Notes under the pieces: generated by a model
Database searches by the model: none
What the model saw: the letters and a program-made list of their open reading frames with translations, nothing else
Told to the model about the DNA's origin: nothing
Program-made: the position numbers and the translations under genes
NCBI RefSeq assembly: GCF_009017415.1
Contig: NC_092409.1
Coordinates: 434,001-498,000, forward strand
Origin: Aspergillus flavus
Taxonomy: Eukaryota; Ascomycota; Eurotiomycetes; Eurotiales; Aspergillaceae
Length of the DNA stretch: 64,000 nucleotides
Direction: 5' to 3'
Part shown: positions 10,879-21,933 of the stretch, in pieces
Position numbering within the stretch: position 1 is the stretch's first letter
Layout of the letters: every line of letters starts with the position of its first letter

Positions 10879-13053
10879 TCAAACCATGTTAACAACGGAC
10901 GAAGCATATGACAATATCGTCTTACCAAACTCTTCAGGTCTCCTTAAGCTGGTGAAAGTGACAGAGATCGAGCGGCTAGACTTCTGCGCAATGGCCGAGA
11001 AGGTGTTATAGAGATAATCTTTGACATCGTCAACCGACTGGGGATCTCCACTAAATGTCCCCCAGTTTTCAATTTCGGTACTGTCGAACGGCACGGTCTT
11101 CAGCTTGCGTTCTAACTTATCCATTTTATGGATAAACAGAACTATCTCAACATGGTTGAGTCTTTCAGTAGAGCATACGCTGTTGAACAACGTCAACTCT
11201 TCCGCCAGACGATTTGCATTATGTTCTTCCGTTAAGCACTGGTCGTAAGATCCTGCGTCTACGAAATATAGGACCTTTGTTGCTCCGTCAAATATGCGGT
11301 CCCATTTCTTTCTTTCCCCACGACTCCCGGAGGCATCACAGAAAATTACCTCCGACGGCCCGTTAGTATACCGCGCCATGGTGATTCCTGTCGATTTCGT
11401 GTAACACCACATTGTATCCTCTAAGGTGGGTATATAATTTGGTTCCGTGATGCGATCAAGAGAGTTTAGGAGGCTGCTTGGTCAGTTGGCTTAGGACTTT
11501 TGTGATAGAGATCGAGGGACCGAAGCACGTACTACTCAGCTCCATCATCTATACACTCAAGTTTCACTTCATCCAGGAAACCACATTTCTGTACATACCC
11601 CCATATGTCTGTCATATCCGTGCATATCTCGGCCATTCTGCCCTGTCCTTGCTTGACAGGTAACACATACAATGACTCTAGTAACTGAGCGACAGAATCA
11701 GAGGTCTCGCGCATAACTGCGTATTCTTCATCAACACTATCTCTAGTATCGTAACGTCCTTCTCCTACTTCTAGGAGCTGTCGCAAATGATTGCTGAGTG
11801 ACTCGAGGACAGTGACTTTCGACTGAAATAGTTGAGAAATGTCTGACGGACCCCCAACAAGGAGGTTTAACACATTCAACGCCGTCGACTTGCCGCTTTT
11901 CGAGGAGCCGAGAAGGAGGACCCTTTGCGAGGTTGGTACCACGGGTGTGTTTTTCAGGGGACTGGTCGCCTCAGAAGGATATGGTGATGTTTCTCCGCCC
12001 CATAAGTCCCACAGAGCTATTGAGGAGAGCCACTGGCTACTTCTCTTTGCTTGTCTCACACTGAGAAGACTTGTAGCCCGGCTGCGCTGCCTGGTAGGAA
12101 ACATGGCCGAGACTAAGCTGGGGGCAGTGCGAGGTCGGCTTAATCCCTCTCTCAGACTCCATGCTCGCCCTGCATTGATACTGTGGGTGGGGTGTTTATG
12201 ACCTGATCTGTATTCCGTGGGTTTCCAGACGCTGCTGGCTTCTTCATTGCTCATTATTGAAAACGCTCTCTCTGTAGCATTGTCGTCAGAGATTATACTA
12301 GCCTCCCCAGGCGATGGCTTCACTGTGGTCCCTCTGAGGGCGTGAACCATGGTGGATCTGGCTGCTGAGCAATAAACCCTCGAGCTGAAGAGATCCGTGT
12401 CAAAGGCGAATCGTGTTTCTATCAAGCTCAGGTCTTCTGGAACGGTGCTTTTCTTGGTCATCTCCGAATCCGAGTCCCTAAGCCAGAGTAAAGAGGAGGT
12501 ATCATCTTTAATGCGGTTGAACACGACCCGACTTTCGGATCTTTGCAGAAAAAGGCTTTGTTCGATAATAGATTTACTAAATAGGGATTAGTGATATAAA
12601 ATCAATGTTCTGCGGTCGCAACGTACCACTGAAGCGCGGTTAGAAGAAGATTCAACGCATTAACTTGATTGTTCAGCAGGGATTGAAAATCGGTAGTTTC
12701 TTTCTCGTGCCACAAAATGCCGGTTTTATCCCGCATCGTGAGATGATCTTGCTGCATCCGAGACAGGCGCTGGTCCAGAAGCGACATGATTGCCTCGCAG
12801 CAGCTTAGTGAAGTTGTGATGTCGATTGTGAATCTTCTCCAATAGGGTTACCTGGGCCCAGAAGGTCGAGCACTTGTTTGATCTGGCCAAGGGCAGCATT
12901 GAGAGTTGATAGCTGCCCAATAAGGATTTTTGCTCTGAGACCGATACTCGTATAGCGGCCTTGCAAGTCAGTTAAGGTCTTGATGCTTCGGGTCGCCAGG
13001 TCGATGATCCCCAATATCGACCCGACTGCACCGACCACCGATAAGGGGTCCAT
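10879..13053 (-). CDS. G-alpha-like GTPase domain fused to a STAND-type helical N-terminal domain
   Basis: The N-terminus (from 13053) MDPLSVVGAVGSILGIIDLA then LTDL..RY is the helical domain found at the front of fungal STAND/NLR proteins. A serine-rich linker follows, then a G-alpha domain. This has a P-loop GSSKSGKST, 'YIPTLEDTMWCYTKSTGI' (switch I region), 'DASGSRGERKKW' in place of the usual DVGGQRSERKKW, and 'LFNSVCSTERL' with 'LFIHKMDKLERKL' (NKxD-like). Visible introns include GTACGT to TATTTAG near 12630-12580 and GTAGTA to AGCAG near 11535-11465. The switch II Gln needed for GTP hydrolysis is missing. Near 12838 the frame shifts by one base and no good intron fits, so the gene may be broken or mis-sequenced there. 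The last exon boundary is also uncertain. Confidence 0.65.
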
Positions 13054-13773
13054 TTCCGTAAATCAGATAGCGTGCACTGGTACAACCATGTACTACCCCG
13101 ATACGTATCCAGAGTTCATCTTCGAGGCGGCATTGCGGGGTAGTTAATCCTGGTTGTGAGTGGGGGATGATCAGCCGTGCCAGCTGGCAAACACAAACGA
13201 GGCTGAGATGCGCACAGCCTCCCTCGGATTGCCTCGTCACAAAAAGCAAAGAAAGGCCCGGTAGCTGGACATCATAACACTCATACTCCTATATCTTATT
13301 GTAAACAGATCCTTGACCATATTACAACCCTCTTGAAAAGACTTCCCAGTAATGACTAGAGTTAATGTTGGCCAGGGATGGGCTGGTTTTTAAGGTTAAG
13401 GGGCGGCTAGGGCTTATCTCGAGAGAGACTACGGATGAGACTACAAACTGGTAGATCGACAAGATGTGCCTTCAGAAGAAGATCTCCATCTGGATCACAG
13501 TCAGGATGAATAGGCGGAGTTGGAACGATGCGATGAGAGCTCGCACAACTAACTGAAAAGGAAGGAAAGGTCAATAGAAAGAGAAGAGTAAGGACCAAGG
13601 AAGTAACAGAAAGCGGAAGAGAAGAAAAAAAGAAGAGAGAGACAATTTTAAGATCCACTCCGGATTTCCATCACGTTAAGAGGGGCAAAACCAGACGCAG
13701 TCCCCAGGCAGAGCGAATACTTTCATTCGGACCCCGAAGTTTGAATGAAGAGTTGCAAAACCAGCTTTATCAC
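13054..13773. other. intergenic region with purine-rich tract
   Basis: No gene is supported. A long purine-rich stretch (mostly A/G on the plus strand) runs from about 13550 to 13645. It explains the hydrophobic frame on the opposite strand. Confidence 0.5.
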
Positions 13774-15120
13774 TCATGTGGTCCGTCTTCTCATTGGAGG
13801 TCCATAGACAAGCTCTTCTCCATCAGGCGCCGGACGGCAAAGTGCGTTGCCTTTGGATACATTAAAGGTAAACGGTGGCGAAGCAACAAGCTTTACTAAG
13901 GATGGGTATATACAAACCATCACTTCAGCGCCACTGCCTTGATTAAGAGATATTGCCGCCTGCTGAGGCTCGTGAGGCAACATAGTCTCAGGATCATAGC
14001 GACCCTTTAATCGTACAAAGTAATAAATACTTTGCTGTTCCTGCAAAAAGCTTGCTAAATTGATACCACTGTCAACGAGGCCATAGAGAACACTTCGCAT
14101 TTCAGAGGAACTATCGCGGGTCACAAAAAGCTGACACAGTTCACGCAAGATTCGTTGTTTCGTAAGATCCCTACCATGAGGGGCAGACTTGGAACGCGCT
14201 ATGTGCAGAGCTGTTTTGAGTCGCCATTCCTCTGCATCCTTTAACCGAGCCATGGAATCTAATTCTCAGAGATATGGTTATATTTCGCACATAAACTGAG
14301 GTAAGCCTGTCATACCTTGATCTGATGTCTGATCCATTTTGATGTCGGAGAGTAACCATTGAAATATGCTTTTGAATGCCACATTCTCATCTGGCGAAAT
14401 GCTGGCTGAGATATTCCGTGGTGAAAAGGCCCATCGCTCGAAGGAAAGAAACACGATCATGGCGACACTCGATCGATACAGCGCTTTGCTATACGATGAG
14501 GATCTTATGAGACTCAATAGCATAGTCAACTGAAGTGCACTACTTTCGTCCTGATGGACGTTGTGTTCCAATTTTCTCATGGCGCTGATTGCGTCGCAAA
14601 GGATCCCAGAATCATATCCTAGTATATCGCACATTCGCCAAGCGGTCTGCTGCACACTGTATATGAATCGTTGGTATTCCCTATCAATCACCGTGTCCGG
14701 GTACTGGTGATCAGCGTAAGGGTCCGTCTGGAGGCGGAAAAGCAAGATCTCCTGTCGCCGAATCTTAGTGTGAGCCTCGCGAAGCTTACGTCGGAGCATT
14801 ATCAATTCATCTTCGTCCCCTTCGTGCTGTCCGTGGATAAGGCGCCTAGCAGAGGGAACTTCATTAACAGCAAAACTTCCTCTTCTTCGACGAATGGTAT
14901 TTCTCGGACTGAATGACCGCGAGTCACTGTGTTCGCTGCTTGAAGAAATGCCGTCCCCGCTTAGATGCGAACTTTGGCTCGGAGGGAATGTAATTGCCCG
15001 TGCTACCATACTTCCGCTGTTGTCCATTGTAGAGCGCCTACGATGATGTTTGCTTGTGTTCTCCTCCTTAGTATGGGAGCGTTGAGGATGGACCCCAAAG
15101 AAAGACAGCGCTGAGTTCAT
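13774..15120 (-). CDS. uncharacterised fungal protein with a coiled-coil segment
   Basis: Two exons, 15120-14316 and 14258-13774, give 429 residues. The intron at 14259-14315 (GTATGA to GAATTAG) keeps the frame (SDQ|DSMARLKDAEEW). The first 120 residues are Ser/Arg-rich and disordered. About residues 120-150 have heptad-like charged repeats (RRKLREAHTKIRRQE), a short coiled coil. The rest is helical and contains LLSLIRSSSYSKALYRSS and a C-terminal EVMVCIYPSLVKL strand. I do not recognise the family. I preferred the ATG at 15120 over one at 15246 because the extra N-terminal residues look non-coding. A fragment of this gene's 5' region recurs at about 21297. Confidence 0.6.
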
Positions 15121-16198
15121 TTGGGAAACGGGCGCTCCGGGGATGTGCGATAGACACACATCCCGACGGTACAAGCAAAGGGTGGTCGGCAGGTTAACAT
15201 ATCTGAATGCGATCAGATGAACAGTGTTCAGGGGATGGTGACACAAAACCTTACAAATAACGCATTATGTAGGTGAACGTAGTCGACTGGTCATCTTAGT
15301 CGTCCCAGATGTCCGGAAGCAATTTAGGCCACTGCAGGCGTTTGGAAGGCGCTTCATAGCGCCCTAAACCCTGCAGCCATAAGGTTACACTATCTGCTGG
15401 CAGGTTTAGATGACATCAGTATATCAAATCAATGAACGTTCAAGCCCGCACCGATAATATGCTTACGCTGGGAAAACCTGCGTCAACGTACGGAAAGAAT
15501 TCGCAGGGGCATCCGATGCTCCCGAACGGCTTCCTGTGCTTGCTGAATTGGCAGCTGCCGATAACTGGGCTACACGTAACTCATATTCCCCTATTAAGAG
15601 AGACAATGCAGGGATATCCTGGATTTGGCTGCATATGTAGCGTTGCTGTCTCAAGAAGCCGGCCACTCAGCGCGTTTCCTGGTAGTGGTCAGCTGAGCCC
15701 ATTTCCACGATTCGGAATTACTTCGTGTTGTAAGACAGGATGAGCCGATTGGCTTTAAGCTGGATTGCTTTCGGACTTGTCTTTGCTATGGCGTGTTCCA
15801 TCCTCTACTATTTGTCAATATAAATAGGTAGGCAACGTTTGTATCCGCGACACGAAGTCTGTGTTACGATGGACATGGAAATGCTCGGAGACCAACAACA
15901 TAACAACCTAACAAGTGTAACGAATCTACCATGCAGGATAATGTACAACGGAACGAGGATTGCAAAGAAGATGCATCCTAGAGTCAACGCGAGGCTTCTC
16001 GAAACCAGCTGCGGGGCTGACGACTGCGGAGCCTCATGTAGAACACATGTCTTTTTAAGCCAGCTAAACTATCGTAAGATGTTTGTCCGTTTATGATGCT
16101 ACAATATCCAAATGTAGTGACAATTCACTCCTATCCTTTACACTGACTCAGTTCTGGTGAAGTCCGAAACTTTGTGCCACCAGGCGCGGCAGATAGAG
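15121..16198. other. divergent intergenic region
   Basis: About 1.1 kb lie between the coiled-coil gene (minus) and the Hsp70-like gene (plus). Bases 16127-16198 are about 89% identical to 21349-21420. No further gene is supported. Confidence 0.55.
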
Positions 16199-18641
16199 AT
16201 GGCGGGAGTCAATGACACTCTTATCGTGAGTATACTCAAAATGAATGTATCAAAGTGAGAGATATCGGCTTATTTCGTCGATATTACTTAGATTGCGATA
16301 GACTTTGGCACCACGTACTCGGGAATTGGGTACATACATGCGGCTGAAGATCGTTTGCCCGGTATACAGGTCAGTATAAGAAGGCGGACGAAGGTATCTC
16401 GCTAATGTTGACATTAGAATCTTGTAACTCACTGGCCGCCAAGAGTTGGGACAAGCGAAAAGACACCAACGTCAGTACCCGAAGGAATCCAGTAGGAATA
16501 CAGACTATATCTAAGTACTTCCCTTTAGCGAGATAGTTTACGACGACAACCAGAACACAATACTATGGGGATTTCAGGCCCAAGGAGAGATTAGGGCCAT
16601 AAAATATTTCAAACTGTAAGTGGAAAGCTTGATGACTTCCTCAAAAGAACATACTGATGTAGAGGTTACTATAAAGGGAGCTGGATCCGGATGCCAGATC
16701 CAAGCTTGAGGCACTCCGATCCGCTACAGAATCTACTCGCTCTTTCGGGAGGACCCATAGAACTACTACGGGTGCAGTCGTCGGAGAATATGAAGTAAAC
16801 CGCGACGCTAAGGCTCTTTGTACGGATTACCTCAAGGCTATTTACAGAGCCAGTCTAGAGCACATGAGACACCGGATTCCGGGTGAGTCTGCCATAAATG
16901 TTAGCCGTTTTGGGCCAACTGACTCCGTTACCAGATTTCGCTAGGAGAGCCCCAAAAAGATTCATTTTGACTGTCCCGGCGATTTGGACCGACCAAGCAA
17001 AGAATGCCACAAAGCAGTGCGCCAGGAGAGCTTTGGGCCAACACGCCAATATTGAACTAATTGCAGAACCACAGGCTGCGGCGGTGTATACCCTTAAGCA
17101 AGGGCACATGGTAGGCTCAGTACGACCGGGAGATCACTACATCATCTGCGACGCCGGTGGAGGGACAGTGGACTTAATCACCTATTGCGTCAAGAGAATA
17201 GACCCTTTGGAGTTGGTCGAAAGCATCCCTGGGACTGGCGAAGCGTGCGGGTCAATCTTCCTGAACCGCGCATTTGAAGCCTTTTTAGAGGATAGGCTGG
17301 GGAGATACTACAGCGGCCGTAGAACTGAATCGCTAGAGAAATGGCTGCAACGTGTAAGGTTCAAGCCATCAGTATACTCGGCAGAGCACTAACAAAGTCA
17401 ATAGACGCGCCAAAGCTTTGAACTTGATGTATGCTTGAATTCAACCCATGTTCTGACCATTACTGAAGACAATAGATAAAACAACAGTTTACTGGAGATC
17501 GGAACGCTAGGTGGGACATTTGGCGTATTGCTTTCCAACCTAGGACCCCGCTGCGCAGACCGGCTGACTGACTCTTAACAGTTCCACCCGAGTTGTACGG
17601 CGCTCAAATACATGGCACAGAAGAAAACTGTCTGATCATCACCGGACGAGACGTCATTGAGATGTTTAAGCCTACTATTACTAGGGTACTCAGTCTGATT
17701 CGCGAGCAACTCACAACCCTTCTCGGTCGGAGGAGTCAACGTCCTCGATTAGCGGGAATTCTGTTAGTCGGTGGATTTGGCCAAAATCGTTACATATACA
17801 AGAAAGTGAGGGACGAATTTCAGCAGCTAACTCAAGTAACGCAGCCTCCTGACGCGTAAGTACATATCTAGATATACATCACCGGCGTTACGTTTACTGA
17901 TAGTACCTTAGGTGGGCATCGGTGGCCCTAGGGGCTCTTTGCTGGGGAATGAGCAATAAGACCGTTACGGCGAGAAAGCTAACGCGGTGTTACGGTCAAG
18001 AGGTCCATCTGAAATACAATCCCGATTGTGGATACCCAGTGTAAGTCATCCCATCGGCGAGCTTATCTGGGCATGGGGAAGCAGAACGTTGATTCCTTAG
18101 CGTACCCCATCCCGTCACTGGTGAACGATCTCACAAGGCCATGCAATGGTTCGTCGAGGCAGTATGTTTCTCATAATTTACAATTGTCTTCCTAGCTCCG
18201 TCGAAGACAGACTAATTTCACCTGAAACAGGGCGACGAAGTGTCTGTTGACCATCCTCTGGAATTCCTTTTGGTGGCTTACTGTGATCCATCGGGAGAAG
18301 CAAAACTGCCAATAGACCTGTGGGCGTGGAGCCCTTCCCGCGAAGGGGAGAGACCACCCAAAGTGTGCACTCGAGGTATGGCTTATACCTCATATTCTGA
18401 CGAGAACGACTGATTGAGTTGATTAGAATGCTACAAGGTGGGAGACATGATCATTGATCTACAAGAGCCACGGAGAAATGCCCCTCCACCACGTCGCAGG
18501 TTAGATGGGCAGGGATATTACCAAGTGTTAGATTTCACGATGCAACTGGTTTTTGCAAATGAGATTGTTTTCCGAGCAGTATTTCATGGTGAGTCTACCT
18601 GGCCGGACTATGGGCTTACCGAAGGCAGAATCCTGACGTAA
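16199..18641 (+). CDS. fungal Hsp70-like protein (actin-type ATPase fold), about 13 exons
   Basis: The gene starts MAGVNDTLI (16199-16225) and is spliced to IAIDFGTTYSGIGYIH (16292-16369), the phosphate-1 loop. Next are exons 16418-16470, 16529-16615, 16677-16882 and one starting at 16935 that carries RFILTVPAIWTDQAK, IAEPQAAAVY and ICDAGGGTVDL (phosphate-2 loop). Short exons give IKQQFTGDRNARWDIW. The exon at about 17582-17857 holds LAGILLVGGFGQNRY (adenosine loop). The last exons carry WASVALGAL to a stop at 18639-18641. All joins keep frame, so the gene looks intact. It lacks the long substrate-binding and lid region of true Hsp70. This expanded fungal family has no firm role. Confidence 0.85.
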
Positions 18642-18869
18642 AATCTAGGCACCTCGCAGTATGCGCGCGTTGATTACACAGATTAAGCATGGCAGGCTCG
18701 TGTTCTGTATGGCTTTTCGTTTCGATCGCTATGATTATCTCTGATACATACGTTATGTGACTGATTACGCTGCCTGAAAGACTGGCCACTTCATCGAAGT
18801 TCAATAGGATCATAAATATTCTAAACTATTAATATGATGCTACTATGTATGTAGGTTTCATACCTACAC

Positions 18870-19289
18870 CTACTCCTCTCTTAGCCCCACTACTGGCACA
18901 TTGGGCTCTGTAGATCTAACACCAACAACAGGTTGGGGACGCCGCGGAAATTGAGGGCCTGGAGAAGGCGCAGACAGTGACACAGAAGGGCGCCTGGAAC
19001 GACTTCTCCCCCGCTCCACCTGTTGCGCCAGTCTCGGTACCACGAAATTCATCCAACAGACGCAGCATATCAGCAGAATGGCGCCTGCTATGCCAAGCCC
19101 TATTCCCAGTGACTCTGCTGCATTCAGACTACTGACGAGCATTAGCATCTCATTCAAATCTGTTATCAGCAGGGGGTGGAAATGAAGCTTACCTGGAGCG
19201 ACGTTGTAGGGCGGCGGATCTCGGAAAGTTGTTGTGTTGGCTAGATAGTTGAATGAGCGACAATGGCGACATTGAACGTTATTGCCCAT
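18870..19289 (-). CDS. small single-pass membrane protein with proline-rich tail
   Basis: It starts MGNNVQCRHCRSFNYLANTT, with a CRHC pair. One clear membrane helix is SLGIGLGIAGAILLICCVCW. The cytosolic tail is Arg/Ser- then Pro-rich (RSRSRRPSVS, PRRPQPVVG). An intron of GTAAGC to a CAG acceptor (19193 to about 19126) would remove a segment in the middle, which otherwise also reads open. This layout (Cys-rich ectodomain, one helix, basic/Pro tail) is common in fungal cell-surface proteins. I do not recognise a named family. Confidence 0.5.
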   Translation of the reverse strand: MGNNVQCRHCRSFNYLANTTTFRDPPPYNVAPGKLHFHPLLITDLNEMLMLVSSLNAAESLGIGLGIAGAILLICCVCWMNFVVPRLAQQVERGRSRSRRPSVSLSAPSPGPQFPRRPQPVVGVRSTEPNVPVVGLREE

Positions 19290-21295
19290 AGGGATTCTGG
19301 GCTAGAGCTATTGTCTTAGCCAAACAACGCATGTGCAGTCGGTGTCATGAATCAAGAGGTTCCCCCACCTATTCTTTCAGCGGGGTGGTTTATCCACTCT
19401 ATGGGACAGCGTGGACGCTGACGTGATATATACCAGGTCTCTAGGCCTGATGATTAGAGGACGCCCTGCCACCATTTAAATTGCGAAGTACGACTATCTG
19501 GCTTCTGTGGTCATCCTACTGTTACGGCTGACACCTCGTAGCAGCTCCACCATGGGAACTCTAGGCGTATGTAAGATAGGAGAATTGCTTGCATCTAATG
19601 AACTACACCTTCAATAATAATGCCCCACTGATCTTATTATCATGGTCTCTGGCTCTCTGTAATGACCGTGAGTCTCCAGTATTTGAAAAATGAAGAAACT
19701 TTCATTAGATCCTCATTCTATTCCAAGCCTCAGTTTTTGTTTTCTTTTGATTAGGACCAGTCCAGATGCACACTTATGTGATTCCAGTAAGTTTGATATG
19801 CTGGCCAGCCACAACCACCACTACAGCTTACCGGTACAGGGACCTACCTGGTACGACAGCAATCAAATGATAAGAGTAGTGTCACGCATAATCATCTTTC
19901 TCGGCTTTCCTGGATTCCTACCTTGGCGAATAAGTTTAACTGTGTGGATCGATCTTTCGCAGTGACCCTTTTGCTTATTCTCGTGTATGCAGCCCAATTT
20001 GCGATAGCTGAGTTCACCAAATACCACTAATTGGCAGATATCCCTAGGAATTATTCCATTACCCATGGTTATCTTCCAATGACGCAAAAAATGTTTGCTG
20101 TCTTACTAGAACCTGGACGAAAACGGAAATCAGAACGCGGAACTACCGTTCCATTAGTACTATTTACTCCATTAACCACAATCAACCCCAAAGGCATTGA
20201 TGTGTGTACTAATTGGTCAGCAGATTTAGTTAATGGACAGGGATAATACAAAATTTGTCATTATCTGTAAATGGGTAGGAGTGAGAATGCTACTCCGTAC
20301 TATCTTATCTCCCTTCTTCTCCACATCTTTTTTGCTTGTTTGAATTTCCAGCGGGGTTTTTTTTTTTTTTTTTTTTTTTTCTTGTTATTAATGCCTGCGT
20401 TACTTTTATTTAGTTAAAATTTTTTTTTTCTTGCATTCCCCTCCGCTCAGTCCTAGTATAGGACACGCGGTGATTCATCTTCAGCCACATTCTGTTTATA
20501 AACCATCGCTTTGCATTGACTGCATCCAGGTTTATGCGAGCTGAGCGTCGGTGGTTCCAAACGTAGCCCACTCCTTGCCTGACCTGGCACATCATTCACA
20601 CTTTGAAATTATATCACATATTTGCAAATATGTGCATTTGTATGTAAGCTTTGATTATACTACTGAATGAAAGCTTGTTAAACATAAGCTATATGTGGAG
20701 TACAGCCATGCCTAAAACGGCAAGGCTTTGCGTGTAGTGTTAAAGAATACGGTATCTTGGGCCACGCGTTTCTTTCAATGACTCGAGTTTGCAAGGCATT
20801 ACTCAAAATGGGAAAAATAGCGTTAATAATTGTACGTCGGCCAATTGGATATAGACTTCAGTAGCTTAAATAAGCCCTCGGCGGCAGGGCACTTTACTAG
20901 TTTTTATATTAGACTTTAATCTTGACATTTTACATAGATAATAGCAAAGATCTTTACTAAAGTATTACTTTCAGATCTTTTATCTAGTACAGGAACACCA
21001 ACCTGTGGTGGGAGATATCACTACCCGAAAGGATTATTATTCTTGTTTATGGATCCTGTAAGCTAGATATATTATTTACTATTCAGCGTATGAGTATATT
21101 ATAGATAGCTTTACCAATTTCCATGATGGCGAGCTGGTTAGGTTACTTAACTGTGCTCTTTCTCGAATTAATGAATAATAGAGAGCAGACAATACAGCGT
21201 GTTATACGGGATGAATATAATGTGGTATTCAACGTGGAATAACTTAGAATGTGAGTCAGGGTTCGTGCAGCCCAAACAATCTGACTTGCCCCTGC
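19290..21295. other. long AT-rich intergenic region, probably decayed repeat DNA
   Basis: Two kilobases have no supported gene. From about 20280 to 21260 the sequence is strongly AT-rich with long T tracts (around 20357-20380 and 20419-20430) and many TA steps. This resembles RIP-decayed transposon DNA, but I cannot identify a parent element. Confidence 0.45.
20355..20382 (+). repeat. poly-T tract
   Basis: A run of more than 20 T residues follows GCGGGG, with a shorter second run about 40 nt on. It could be the A-tail relic of a retroposed element on the minus strand. Confidence 0.8.
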
Positions 21296-21420
21296 GACTA
21301 TGGTTCCGCTGTTATCTGTTGTAGAGCCTCTCCGATGATGCCTGCCCTACTCGTATCCTTTACACTGACTTAGTTCTGCTGAAGTCCGAAACTCTGGGCC
21401 ACCAGGTGCGGCAGGTAGAA
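21296..21420 (+). repeat. composite relic copied from two nearby loci
   Basis: Bases 21297-21349 resemble 15003-15055 (5' coding part of the coiled-coil gene, about 75-80%). Bases 21349-21420 match 16127-16198 (promoter of the Hsp70-like gene, about 89%). Both are in the same orientation. The two sources lie 1.1 kb apart but are directly joined here, so this is a deleted or shuffled duplicate. Confidence 0.7.
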
Positions 21421-21933
21421 CCACCCGGCAAAATCGCGGGTTCGGGCCTCGGAAGTAGGATCTAGCTGATCTGCAACCACTAACTAGTTTGTGCCCGGCT
21501 CCATACTGCCCCATACTTGACTCTACATACCCCGGACTCCGCAAAGTCCGCCTTTCCCCCCCCCCCGGACATGGGTGTAAAGACACTGACCAATGAATAC
21601 CCACAACCGGGGTCCTGCGTTATATACCGAGTAAGAGCCTCAGCAGGTGAGGTTTCTCGTAATCCGGCAATCAGTTGAATTCATAAAATTATTCCTCTTC
21701 ATAGATTAGGGTATATGCAGACTTTGAGAGCACGTAGCATCTTATAGGCAATCTCGGGGTATCTATCAGCGATTGTGGAGCTGGCACTGCACTCTCTTCC
21801 TCAGATTAACACTTAGCTTAAACGTGAGGAGGGCTTGTCTATAGATCCTCGCATCATATCGCGGATTGCGTTGCTGATTTTCCCCACAGTGAGTAGCTAC
21901 TTCCCACCTTTCTTCATTCAGATCGGCATTAAA

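Noticed and set aside
13407..13658. Hydrophobic minus-strand ORF
   Set aside because: It is the translation of a purine-rich plus-strand tract. Composition explains it fully.
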